This document shows positions 6,064 to 12,995 of a stretch of DNA of 64,000 nucleotides, one piece after another. Numbering within the stretch: the first letter of the stretch is position 1; every line of letters starts with the position of its first letter. The notes beneath the pieces were generated by a model. It was not told the origin of the DNA. It was given only the letters and a program-made list of their open reading frames with translations, and ran no database searches. The stretch covers positions 1 through 64,000 of IMG/VR virus record IMGVR_UViG_3300010373_000003; one strand, written 5' to 3'. Source of the stretch: a virus. A program made the position numbers and the translations under genes.

Positions 6064-6576
6064 TTATATTGAGAACACACTGTCCATCATATCATCTAAT
6101 TTGTTTTGAACTCTATCAGATACTTTAATACCAACAATGTTAGTATTATAACCAGCATTATCATGAGTAAGAACTTCACCAGTTTTAGTAGTATACTCAT
6201 CGCCAATAGCGAATTTAGTTCTCTCAATATCTAGTTTAGCACCACGAAGAACAACTTGTAATTCAGCAGCACCAAATCCTGATTGGTTATCATTACGAAT
6301 ACCAACTTCTTTCTTCTTAGTATACATTAAGTCAAGACCCTCAATATGATTAATACATTGAGCAACTAATACACTAGGAACAAAGTCAATGTAATCAACT
6401 TGACCATCAACATACTCATCAGTCAATTGATCTCTTTTAATAGCATCTATTGCAACATCTAATGTTACTCTATATCTAACATCGCTGTTGTTATTAGAAT
6501 AAACTTGAATAGATTTAATGCCACATTTAATAGTAACAGGAGCCGCAGCTACAACTGTGTTTGGTTTATTAGCCAT
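6064..6576 (-). CDS. Hypothetical protein, 170 aa, monocistronic
   Basis: Begins MANKPNTVVAAAPVTIKCGI and continues with beta-rich segments (IKSIQVYSNNNSDVRYRVTL) and GFGAAELQVVLRGAKLDIER. The C-terminal part is acidic (RVQNKLDDMMDSVFSI). The gene has its own upstream motif (6622-6638) and a strong terminator, so it is probably made in quantity. The acidic C-terminal tip after a beta domain resembles single-stranded DNA-binding proteins in layout. This is inference only, since I do not recognise the family. Confidence 0.75.
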   Translation of the reverse strand: MANKPNTVVAAAPVTIKCGIKSIQVYSNNNSDVRYRVTLDVAIDAIKRDQLTDEYVDGQVDYIDFVPSVLVAQCINHIEGLDLMYTKKKEVGIRNDNQSGFGAAELQVVLRGAKLDIERTKFAIGDEYTTKTGEVLTHDNAGYNTNIVGIKVSDRVQNKLDDMMDSVFSI

Positions 6577-6621
6577 AGTAATATAAGTTAAGTAATTAAT
6601 AATAATTATCCAGTATTCAAT

Positions 6622-6638
6622 GTGTTTAGTATGAGGTC
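6622..6638 (-). promoter_or_regulatory. Conserved upstream motif (candidate phage promoter or operator)
   Basis: Plus-strand GTGTTTAGTATGAGGTC; minus-strand GACCTCATACTAAACAC. It is 46-62 nt upstream of the 6064-6576 start. Confidence 0.55.
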
Positions 6639-6641
6639 TAT

Positions 6642-6681
6642 GATAAATAGTATTAACAGCATCACACTATTAATACTTATC
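6642..6681 (-). terminator. Weak terminator-like hairpin after the 6685-6903 gene
   Basis: Imperfect inverted repeat (GATAAATAGTATTAA against TTAATACTTATC) just past the stop codon. No clear uridine run follows on the minus strand, so the assignment rests partly on its position in the cassette pattern. Confidence 0.35.
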
Positions 6682-6684
6682 ATA

Positions 6685-6903
6685 TCATGATATTGTAATC
6701 TTAACAACAACTATAACTATAAGAACTATGAATGCAATAGCAGCAGCAATACACATCTTATCAGCGATACTTAATGTATCAACAGCTGTTGTTATAGTAT
6801 TTACATTGTCTTCATGATCTACATTGTTATCATCTCTAAGTATCATTTGATTAGAATATATCTTAGTTAGTATATCATCATTGGTTTCAGTTTGATCTTT
6901 CAT
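6685..6903 (-). CDS. Small tail-anchored membrane protein, 72 aa
   Basis: Begins MKDQTETNDDILTKIYSNQM. About 45 polar, acidic residues are followed by one C-terminal membrane helix (MCIAAAIAFIVLIVIVVVKI) that nearly reaches the end, a tail-anchor layout with the N-terminus expected in the cytoplasm. The upstream motif at 6939-6959 precedes it. It is the first minus-strand gene left of the divergent hub, so it may be among the first expressed in that direction. Function unknown. Confidence 0.65.
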   Translation of the reverse strand: MKDQTETNDDILTKIYSNQMILRDDNNVDHEDNVNTITTAVDTLSIADKMCIAAAIAFIVLIVIVVVKITIS

Positions 6904-6938
6904 TGAAGTAAGTTTATGTTAATTAATCCAAGTTTTAG

Positions 6939-6959
6939 TATGTCGAGTGTATGAGGTCT
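6939..6959 (-). promoter_or_regulatory. Conserved upstream motif with one-base insertion
   Basis: Plus-strand TATGTCGAGTGTATGAGGTCT aligns with the 6622 copy, which shares the TATGAGGTCT end, after a one-base insertion. It is 36-56 nt upstream of the 6685-6903 start. Confidence 0.45.
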
Positions 6960-7331
6960 CACCACAAAGTTGACGGGGGTATTCAAGATGACTTAGAACA
7001 CCCCGGGGTCTTATGGTAGTACCCACCGCTTCTCATCTACCTGCTAATTCCCAGTACCCCTAGTTCGTCCTTATACAACTTCTCATTCAACAAAAGATCC
7101 AATAACCTCTTCTTCAACTCTAACTTCTTTATACTTATCTCCCTATTCAAAGGAAGATCTAACATCTCCACCGCCTCTCATCCATATAACAAACTCTATA
7201 CCCCCTCTATTATCTCCATTAATTCTCCTAATATCTTTATGACTAAAATCTAACATAACTCCACATCTATTAACTATACTATCTTCTCTATTAAAAATCA
7301 GTATTAAATCTCAATCATCATCATTAGATTA
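6960..7331. other. Strand-skewed divergent intergenic region
   Basis: The plus strand is strongly pyrimidine-rich (blocks such as CCCACCGCTTCTCATCTACC), so the minus strand is purine-rich. It contains a CCCCGGGG palindrome near 7001-7008. No intact gene is present; part overlaps the decayed minus-strand frame described separately. It lies between divergently transcribed arms and may hold promoters or replication signals. Confidence 0.45.
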
Positions 7332-7574
7332 TCACTTATATAAATCTCCTTTATCATTAAGATCATCCTGATCAACTTCATCATATGTTTCTTTTCTATT
7401 ACTAACAACATCTTCTTTATTATAATAAGGATCAATACTGATAACATTATAATGGTAAGTTCTAGTAAGAGTAATATTATGATAGTCAGTAATAACAATA
7501 GCAACTATACTTGTAGGATTATTAGTTGAGTTAAATATAATATGAATTATTGTTGTATGCTGAACATCAAATGT
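7083..7574 (-). pseudogene. Decayed minus-strand reading frame
   Basis: One minus-strand frame reads like protein for ~80 codons (…NNPTSIVAIVITDYHNITL… ending NDKGDLYK), then meets TGA and TAA at 7334-7329. After a further TGA it resumes in the same frame (DSIVNRCGVMLDFSHKDIRR…) until TAG and a final TGA at 7083. No ATG opens the first segment, and its beginning runs under the start of the 7571-8053 gene. Real stop codons of two kinds make recoding unlikely, so a gene remnant is the simplest reading. Family unknown. Confidence 0.3.
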
Positions 7575-8053
7575 TTATATTGAGAACATTGGATGTTAGT
7601 AATAATATAAGTATGAGCATTAAAGTATATAATCAAAAGTCTAATATAACAGTTTATGATAATGTTAATATTAAACATGCTACTAAAGAAGAAGTATTGC
7701 ATTTAACTATAGACAATAATAAAGATTATTTAAGAACTATAATTAAAATTATTGCAGATAGTCTTTATCTTAATGATAGTGAAAGAGAATTATATTATAT
7801 ATTAAGTAGAGATACTGTTGATTGTTCTCCTGTAAATAAAGATAAAGTTATTAATACTACTTTATATGCTTTTAATAAAACTGCTGTAACTTATCATAGA
7901 GCTATTAAAAATCTTATTATTAAAGGAGTTATTAGATATCATAATAACTATAATGATATTAGTCTTACTAATACTTTTAATGTTAATACTATTACTAAAG
8001 GTATTAAATATATTGTTATAGATGTTAAAGATGCAGGAGATGATAGTGAATAA
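7571..8053 (+). CDS. Winged-helix protein, possible RepL-like replication initiator
   Basis: A 160-aa protein starting MFILRTLDVSNNISMSIKVY; I chose the ATG at 7571 over the in-frame TTG at 7550. Residues ~95-140 form a helix-turn-helix with wing: LYAFNKTAVTYHRAIKNLII, then KGVIRYHNNYNDISLT. The last helix has the recognition-helix pattern (AIKNLIIKGVI) typical of winged-helix regulators and RepL-type plasmid initiators, where a short beta wing and an N-rich tail follow. It lies alone in the divergent hub next to iteron-like repeats, which fits an initiator or an early regulator. RepL membership is inferred from layout only. Confidence 0.6.
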   Translation: MFILRTLDVSNNISMSIKVYNQKSNITVYDNVNIKHATKEEVLHLTIDNNKDYLRTIIKIIADSLYLNDSERELYYILSRDTVDCSPVNKDKVINTTLYAFNKTAVTYHRAIKNLIIKGVIRYHNNYNDISLTNTFNVNTITKGIKYIVIDVKDAGDDSE

Positions 8054-8430
8054 TTTCGATATCCAAGCGCTGCACTTGTCAGGTACGATCCACCGTATAT
8101 TCCAACAGTTCCCCCATGTTCCTGTATATGCCGTACATATATTCCCATTTGGGTGTGGAGGTTGTAGGAGGTGAAGTACCAAGAGAACGAAGTAATGTTG
8201 GTGGTGGTAGTGGTGGTAAAGATAAGGGTACTTGTCGTGCGTCTAGTATGGGAGTAGTTGCTGAGGGTAGACCTGTTTTCGGTGGGTTGTTTATAATGGT
8301 AATACTTCGTCTCTTACTACGTAAGAGACTCAAAGGGCGCGCACACCCGTATACATGAGGCGCACACATATCGCATACACACGTACACTATACACACACG
8401 TATACACGCATACACGAGGCACATAACAGT
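8054..8430. other. Candidate replication origin or regulatory hub
   Basis: Non-coding and G-rich on the plus strand to ~8280. A perfect hairpin follows at 8309-8329 (GTCTCTTAC-TAC-GTAAGAGAC). Next is an alternating purine/pyrimidine tract of ~85 nt (8335-8420, CG/CA/TA steps) containing two similar units, CGTATACATGAGGCGCACAC (8348-8367) and CGCATACACGAGGCACATA (8407-8425). Such tracts melt or adopt Z-form easily. The position just downstream of the winged-helix initiator-like gene suggests an origin. Frames of 80-96 codons here have implausible composition and were not called. Confidence 0.4.
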
Positions 8431-8469
8431 ATACTAATACTCGTACTTGTACTCATAATATATTTGGAA

Positions 8470-8553
8470 ATGAGAAACCTGTTTTATATATTGGACTTAT
8501 TGTTAACCTTATATATGTTCTTATTATGGAAAATGTTACTGGTCTTAAACTAG
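8470..8553 (+). CDS. Possible 27-aa hydrophobic micropeptide
   Basis: ATG at 8470 to TAG at 8553 encodes MRNLFYILDLLLTLYMFLLW plus seven residues, a single membrane helix. TATATTTG lies just upstream at 8458-8465 and resembles the Bacteroidota -7 promoter element, so the ATG may be near a transcript start. It could equally be leader sequence for the 8622-9197 gene. Confidence 0.2.
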   Translation: MRNLFYILDLLLTLYMFLLWKMLLVLN

Positions 8554-8559
8554 GAGGAA

Positions 8560-8577
8560 TTGTAGTTGTAACTACAA
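8560..8577. promoter_or_regulatory. 18-bp perfect palindrome upstream of plus-strand genes
   Basis: TTGTAGTTGTAACTACAA is a perfect inverted repeat 45 nt before the first gene of the plus-strand arm. It could be an operator for a dimeric repressor or a small RNA hairpin. No uridine tract follows. Confidence 0.45.
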
Positions 8578-8621
8578 CCTAGACTATTGTTGAATTAAAT
8601 GTTAAATTAAAAAGAAAAACT

Positions 8622-9197
8622 ATGTTACAAATTAAAAGTGTTGATAAACCTTATGGTATTAACTTTCCAACTTCTCTAAATGAGTTTACTCCTGAAGTTT
8701 TAACTAGTATTGCGGAGAGTGTTAAACTTCCTCCTTATTATGCTATTGTTGGTTTATGTTTTGAGATTAAGCTATTTGACTTTGCTATGAATATCCGATC
8801 TGGTAAATCTGGTAGTTCTCAAGTTGTTCCTATTCTTGTTAAAGCACATCAAGAAGATATGGATAAAAGAAATATATCTATTGGAGATAAAGTTATTGTA
8901 GATAGAAGTTCTTTAGAAAGAGGTGTTCATCTTAAATTACCTTTAGCTATTAGTGCTGATAATGCTACAGCTTATCTTAAAGATGATGAGAAGTTAATGA
9001 CTAATATCATTAAAGGTACTAATAAAGACGCTAAGGTTACTGATCCTATTATTCAAAATATGATTGATAACAAACACAATAGTATATTCATTATTGAATT
9101 TAAACTTATTGCAGCTACAGATATTGTTGCTTCTTTACACATTGACAGTAAAGTTGTTGATCCTTTTAAATTCAATCCTAAAGAACTAGTTTCTTAA
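8622..9197 (+). CDS. Hypothetical protein, 191 aa
   Basis: Begins MLQIKSVDKPYGINFPTSLN. The middle has FEIKLFDFAMNIRSGKSGSS and SIGDKVIVDRSSLERGVHL, and the C-terminal part is beta-rich (NSIFIIEFKLIAATDIVASL). No membrane segment or recognised motif. It is the first gene of the rightward arm, preceded by the palindrome at 8560-8577. It may be the counterpart of the beta-rich accessory proteins of the left arm. Confidence 0.75.
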   Translation: MLQIKSVDKPYGINFPTSLNEFTPEVLTSIAESVKLPPYYAIVGLCFEIKLFDFAMNIRSGKSGSSQVVPILVKAHQEDMDKRNISIGDKVIVDRSSLERGVHLKLPLAISADNATAYLKDDEKLMTNIIKGTNKDAKVTDPIIQNMIDNKHNSIFIIEFKLIAATDIVASLHIDSKVVDPFKFNPKELVS

Positions 9198-9228
9198 AGT
9201 GTTAATAGTATATCTAATAAAGCTATAG

Positions 9229-9274
9229 AAGATCAATATTTGTGCTTCCTCTACGGGGGAGGTACATTGATCTT
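9229..9274. terminator. Hairpin enclosing a copy of the GC-rich element
   Basis: Nine-bp arms AAGATCAAT (9229-9237) and ATTGATCTT (9266-9274) enclose the GC-rich element (9246-9264). The sequence TTTTA follows on the plus strand, so a terminator or RNA processing signal between the 8622 and 9305 genes is likely. Confidence 0.5.
9246..9264 (+). repeat. Dispersed GC-rich element, copy 3
   Basis: TTCCTCTACGGGGGAGGTA, full length. It is intergenic, in the loop of a 9-bp hairpin. An in-frame GTG at 9242 would make it coding (PLRGRY), but the ATG at 9305 is the better start for the next gene. Confidence 0.85.
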
Positions 9275-9304
9275 TTACAGCAGAACAATCTAAACGATCT
9301 TATT

Positions 9305-9829
9305 ATGAATGATACTAAGTCCAATGATATAGATAATATTAATACTGAATATAGTATGGTTGTTAGGACTATGCCTGATGTATTATATCATGTCTCTAAA
9401 GATCCTATGGATAGACTTATATGTGAGTCTATTATAGATAATCTTGAAGAGACTGCTGCTAATGCTGTATTAGCGGATAAAGTTGTCCAACTTCCTTATA
9501 TAGGATGTATTAGACGCAATCCTATTAAGTTAGCTATTAAAGCTCAACATATTAATTTTAGTGCTGCTAGAAAAGTAATGACTACTGATCAGTATAAAGA
9601 TCATGTTAGAGAAGTCATTATTGATGTTAAAGAAAATCAAATTAAACTAGATAAGAATAAGTCATTTCTTAAAAAGTTTAAAGCTAAGAATCAAAAGAAG
9701 TATGACTCTTTGTATATTAGAATAGGTAAAGGTTATGCTGATATGTATATTCAATCTCTTCTTATGTTTAAAGAGATTCCATTTGATATTGAAGTACAGC
9801 AACATTTTGATAATTTAAATGGTTATTAA
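9305..9829 (+). CDS. Hypothetical protein, 174 aa
   Basis: Starts MNDTKSNDIDNINTEYSMVV. The ATG at 9305 is preferred because upstream codons fall in the hairpin with the GC-rich element. The protein is helical and basic in its second half (KLDKNKSFLKKFKAKNQKKY) and ends with EVQQHFDNLNGY. It is followed after 3 nt by the 205-aa gene, so they are co-transcribed. Not recognised; it sits where crAss-like phages keep conserved genes of unknown role upstream of the packaging genes. Confidence 0.72.
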   Translation: MNDTKSNDIDNINTEYSMVVRTMPDVLYHVSKDPMDRLICESIIDNLEETAANAVLADKVVQLPYIGCIRRNPIKLAIKAQHINFSAARKVMTTDQYKDHVREVIIDVKENQIKLDKNKSFLKKFKAKNQKKYDSLYIRIGKGYADMYIQSLLMFKEIPFDIEVQQHFDNLNGY

Positions 9830-9832
9830 CAT

Positions 9833-10450
9833 ATGAAAACTACAGGTCTTGTTATTGAGAAACTATTAACTATTGATATTATCAGTGGTATAGCTAAACC
9901 TCCTAATATTCGTCAACTTCAAAACAAAGAAGTTTCTCTACTTTGGTCTAGAGATAATACTCCTGACAAATCTAGGTATATGAAAGAGGTTGGAGTTATA
10001 TACTATATGGGTGATCCTAAAAGTTCTCCTAGACAAAGAGGACTTAGCGATATTGAATGTCTTAAGGAAGCAATAGAAAACTATGATCTTCCTAAAGATT
10101 ATATACCTGATCATTTAGTTGCTAAACTAACAGGTATGTATTATGCTGAAAACATTACAGAAGCTGGAATGGTAATTGAATCATTACAACGTTCTGTACA
10201 TCTATCTGGAATAGCTTCTAATCGTATTACCGAATTACTTAATAAGAAGTTAAGTGGAGCTATTGATGAAAGTGAGATTACAGGTATATTAACTTTAATG
10301 GATGCTGTTAATAAACGAGTTATAGAACTTCCTATTCTTACTAAAGCTTTAGCTACTGCTTATGAGAATCTTAGAAATGAGAAAGAGGAACAACTAGGTA
10401 GAGGTAAACAAGTTATTCAAAGTTCTATGGATGCTGACGAAGATGATTAA
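9833..10450 (+). CDS. Conserved hypothetical protein, 205 aa
   Basis: Begins MKTTGLVIEKLLTIDIISGI and includes RDNTPDKSRYMKEVGVIYYM and GDPKSSPRQRGLSDIECLKE. It is rich in helices and has an acidic C-terminus (SSMDADEDD). Near-identical spacing and codon use to its neighbours support a real gene in the same operon. No catalytic motif is evident. Confidence 0.75.
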   Translation: MKTTGLVIEKLLTIDIISGIAKPPNIRQLQNKEVSLLWSRDNTPDKSRYMKEVGVIYYMGDPKSSPRQRGLSDIECLKEAIENYDLPKDYIPDHLVAKLTGMYYAENITEAGMVIESLQRSVHLSGIASNRITELLNKKLSGAIDESEITGILTLMDAVNKRVIELPILTKALATAYENLRNEKEEQLGRGKQVIQSSMDADEDD

Positions 10451-10453
10451 GAT

Positions 10454-10705
10454 ATGAAAGGTAAATCTAATTTTAAAAAGAAACTTAAACAGATTTCTAT
10501 TAATACTAAGAAAGTTGATAATCCTTATTATGATAATATTCCTTCTGGTGAAAAGTTTATTGAAGATTTTAATAAAGCTATTCAAGAAGTTATAGATAAT
10601 AATAATTCTGATAACTATTATAAAGAGACTAGATATAGTGATGGTTCTATTCTAATAGAATCTAAACATAATGGTAGAAGTTTAAATTTAATGGTAGAAG
10701 TTTAA
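10454..10705 (+). CDS. Hypothetical protein, truncated by tandem duplication
   Basis: An 83-aa frame beginning MKGKSNFKKKLKQISINTKK with SGEKFIEDFNKAIQEVIDNN. It stops after a 20-bp sequence that is present twice in tandem (10671-10710). If one copy is removed, the frame runs on without a break into the 10711-10842 frame (…GRSLNLM joined to GGSGFTKEF…), giving one protein of ~122 aa. The split is therefore recent in this genome or an assembly error. The shared FIEDFNKAIQE and FDEAFDKAMKE segments suggest an internal repeat in the intact protein. Confidence 0.65.
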   Translation: MKGKSNFKKKLKQISINTKKVDNPYYDNIPSGEKFIEDFNKAIQEVIDNNNSDNYYKETRYSDGSILIESKHNGRSLNLMVEV

Positions 10706-10710
10706 ATTTA
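10671..10710 (+). repeat. 20-bp perfect tandem duplication
   Basis: ATGGTAGAAGTTTAAATTTA occurs twice without a gap. Because 20 is not a multiple of three, the duplication shifts the reading frame and places TAA after the second ATG. Confidence 0.9.
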
Positions 10711-10842
10711 ATGGGAGGTTCTGGTTTTACTAAAGAGTTTGATGAAGCTTTTGATAAAGCTATGAAAGAAGAAGCTGCTAAATTTAATTATACAATTGAT
10801 CCTAATATGTCTGTTAAAGACGCATTCAAAAATAAACAATAA
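10711..10842 (+). CDS. 43-aa frame, likely displaced C-terminal part of the previous gene
   Basis: The ATG directly follows the tandem duplication. The peptide begins MGGSGFTKEFDEAFDKAMKE and ends SVKDAFKNKQ. It may still be translated by re-initiation, since the upstream stop (10703-10705) is only 5 nt away. Codon use is normal for the genome. It is 6 nt upstream of the nuclease gene. Confidence 0.55.
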   Translation: MGGSGFTKEFDEAFDKAMKEEAAKFNYTIDPNMSVKDAFKNKQ

Positions 10843-10848
10843 CGTTAT

Positions 10849-11847
10849 ATGCTAAAACTTAGAGATACTAGATACAATGATGTAAGGTTAATGTTTGACG
10901 AACCTACTCATAAATATACTGATACTTTTGGTAATCCTTACATTAGTACTACTACTATCCTTGGTCAGTATAAGAAAGCTTTTGATAAAAAGTATTGGCT
11001 TACTAAGAAGTCTAAGGAACTAGGTATTAGTGAAAAACGTCTTGAAGGACAATGGCAAACTATTACTGATGAAGCTTGTGCTCGTGGTAATAAAACCCAT
11101 AATGGAATTGAAGATGGTATTCGAGGTATATCTATGTTCAAAGAAGCAGTTAAACATATTAACAGATCGACTGGAGATATGGTTACTATTGCTGATATTC
11201 CTAATATCAATATGCATATTAAAGAACTTAGTATTAAAGATTTCATAGAGTGTACTGAAAATAAGTATCCTGAAATATATAGAGTTCTTCAATATTATGT
11301 TGATAACGGTTATAAGATTTATGCAGAGATTGGAGGATTTCTACTTGATTATCTTATATCTGGTACTATTGATGTTCTTATTATTCGTGATGATAGGTTT
11401 GTTATAGGAGATTGGAAAACTAATAGAGGGGGACTTAAGTTTACTTCTGGTTATTATAAAAAAGATAAGACTCAAACTCCTGCTCAAACTACTGACATAT
11501 GGGTTCCTAAGAATGATACTTTATTAGCTCCTGTTAATAATCTTCCTGAATGTAACGGAATGATATATAATCTTCAGTTATCATTATATGCCACTATGGT
11601 GGAAATTATACTAGGTATACCTAATGCTGGATTATGGTTAGCCCATATTGATTCTGACTTTGTTCTTAATGAGTATGGAATGCCTAAACGTTTTCCTGAT
11701 GGACTATATCATGTTAAAAAGAATCCTGTTGAGAAAGTTACTATTCACAAAATGAAATTTCTACGTGAGGAGATTAAAGCTATTTTTAATGATAGACGTA
11801 GAGTTATTGAAGCTAGTAAAGTTACAAGTCACACTTTATTTAATTAA
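10849..11847 (+). CDS. PD-(D/E)XK superfamily nuclease (RecB/Cas4-like fold)
   Basis: A 332-aa protein. The catalytic core is seen as GTIDVLIIRDD (Asp175) followed by GDWKTN (Asp188, Lys190), the D…DxK pattern of the PD-(D/E)XK fold. A QLSLYATMVE helix downstream corresponds to the QxxxY motif of RecB-type nucleases. The N-terminal part (EPTHKYTDTFGNPYISTTTI) is typical of phage members. Crassvirales genomes usually encode such a nuclease; it probably acts on phage DNA in replication, recombination or packaging. It lies between conserved unknowns and the lysis cassette. Confidence in the family is high, the role is inferred. Confidence 0.85.
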   Translation: MLKLRDTRYNDVRLMFDEPTHKYTDTFGNPYISTTTILGQYKKAFDKKYWLTKKSKELGISEKRLEGQWQTITDEACARGNKTHNGIEDGIRGISMFKEAVKHINRSTGDMVTIADIPNINMHIKELSIKDFIECTENKYPEIYRVLQYYVDNGYKIYAEIGGFLLDYLISGTIDVLIIRDDRFVIGDWKTNRGGLKFTSGYYKKDKTQTPAQTTDIWVPKNDTLLAPVNNLPECNGMIYNLQLSLYATMVEIILGIPNAGLWLAHIDSDFVLNEYGMPKRFPDGLYHVKKNPVEKVTIHKMKFLREEIKAIFNDRRRVIEASKVTSHTLFN

Positions 11848-11850
11848 CAT

Positions 11851-12300
11851 ATGAAAGTTAAATACAAAAAAACACTATGGAATTGTATAGATTATTCTGC
11901 TATATACATTCCTGCTATTGCTATAATACTTAGCTTATCTTGTTGTACAGAAGTTAAACGTCCTAGTGATGTTGCTGTTAAACCAATAGATGTATCTATT
12001 GCTGATACTGTTGGTAATAAGTATTCAGCTGATGCTGAAATGTTTGAGATAGCTAGAGAGTTTAATCTATCTAAAGATTCTTTAGAAGTTCTTAAAGATT
12101 CTATTATTAAAGTAAACGTAAGATTACTTAAAGCTATTAGTAGTAGAGACTCTGTTATTAGAGTTAATGTTTCTACTAAAGAAAAGTTAGCTGTTGCTGA
12201 ATATAAGATACTACGTATACGTGAGTATAATCGTATTGCTGCACAAGGTAATAACATTGTGTTTCTAAGAGGTTGGATAAGTCGTACCATTAATAAATAA
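11851..12300 (+). CDS. Lipoprotein-like, possible outer spanin component
   Basis: A 149-aa protein. A basic N-terminus is followed by the hydrophobic segment IYIPAIAIILSLSCC, whose Cys31/32 resembles a lipobox. The rest is a mostly helical, Leu/Lys/Ser-rich region (DSLEVLKDSIIKVNVRLLKA) likely to form a coiled coil. It lies two genes before the endolysin and beside other small exported or membrane proteins, which suggests a spanin-like part in outer-membrane disruption. Spanins diverge fast, so this is context-based. Confidence 0.55.
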   Translation: MKVKYKKTLWNCIDYSAIYIPAIAIILSLSCCTEVKRPSDVAVKPIDVSIADTVGNKYSADAEMFEIAREFNLSKDSLEVLKDSIIKVNVRLLKAISSRDSVIRVNVSTKEKLAVAEYKILRIREYNRIAAQGNNIVFLRGWISRTINK

Positions 12301-12302
12301 TT

Positions 12303-12536
12303 ATGTCTAAGAAAATTAAGTATGAAGTATTAGGTCATACATTCAACGGTAATGTTGATTATAATAATAGCAAAGATAGATATTATAAATATGATATTCG
12401 TATTAATAAATCTACTGATAATACTCAAAGATTATGGCAAGGTATTGCTAAAGGTCTTGATAAGTATGAAGAGTTTGAAACAACTCGTAATCCTATTAAG
12501 AAATGGTTTATTGGTTGGTTTATGGGTTTTAAATAA
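12303..12536 (+). CDS. Small basic hypothetical protein, 77 aa
   Basis: Begins MSKKIKYEVLGHTFNGNVDY and ends in an amphipathic, Trp-rich helix (KKWFIGWFMGFK) that could bind membrane. It lies between the lipoprotein-like gene and the endolysin, with 2 and 9 nt spacing, so it is part of the lysis operon. It could assist membrane association of the lysis machinery, but no family is recognised. Confidence 0.65.
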   Translation: MSKKIKYEVLGHTFNGNVDYNNSKDRYYKYDIRINKSTDNTQRLWQGIAKGLDKYEEFETTRNPIKKWFIGWFMGFK

Positions 12537-12545
12537 TATATTACT

Positions 12546-12995
12546 ATGAATAATTACTTTGATCAATCCTTTAAAGAACTTATACTTGATGAAGGAGGAT
12601 ATGCTAATAACCCTAATGATACTGGTAAAGAAACTTATCTAGGTGTTAGTAGAGTTCATAATCCTAAAGCTAAGATGTGGGGGATTATAGATAATATTAA
12701 GAAAGATATTAAGAACTTAAATACTTCTGCGGGAGTTGCAGAACTTAATAGAAAACTTAAAGCTATACCTGCTATTGTTAATGAGGTTAAACAAATATAC
12801 AAACGTAATTACTGGGATGTTATTCAATTAGACCAACTTAATAGTAAAGCTTTATGTCATCAAATATTTGATGAAGCTGTTAATGCAGGTGTATCTTTAG
12901 CTATTAAGCTTGCTGAAGAACTTGTAGGTTTACCTAAGACTGGTAAGTATAGTAATCTTTTACTTGAAAAACTTAAAGTATATGGAGCTGAATAA
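12546..12995 (+). CDS. Endolysin, GH108-type lysozyme
   Basis: A 149-aa peptidoglycan hydrolase. The N-terminus carries the GH108 signature: LILDEGGYANNPNDTGKETY, with Glu16 of EGGY as the expected catalytic residue, followed by LGVSR. Later motifs are IYKRNYWD and IFDEAVNAGVSLA, as in the C-terminal helices of this family (PG_binding_3 region). Length is typical of a small phage endolysin. No signal peptide is present, so release would need a holin. It overlaps the following TM protein gene by 14 nt, in a lysis cassette. Confidence 0.88.
   Translation: MNNYFDQSFKELILDEGGYANNPNDTGKETYLGVSRVHNPKAKMWGIIDNIKKDIKNLNTSAGVAELNRKLKAIPAIVNEVKQIYKRNYWDVIQLDQLNSKALCHQIFDEAVNAGVSLAIKLAEELVGLPKTGKYSNLLLEKLKVYGAE

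Noticed and set aside
7304-7504. Minus-strand 66-codon frame rich in Leu, Ile and Met
   Set aside because: It is an out-of-frame reading of the decayed gene frame in AT-rich DNA; the composition is an artefact.
8079-8369. Minus frame of 96 codons and plus frame of 80 codons in the hub
   Set aside because: Pro/Ser/Arg- or Gly/Arg-rich text caused by the skewed DNA, no codon bias, and they overlap a hairpin and the Z-prone tract.
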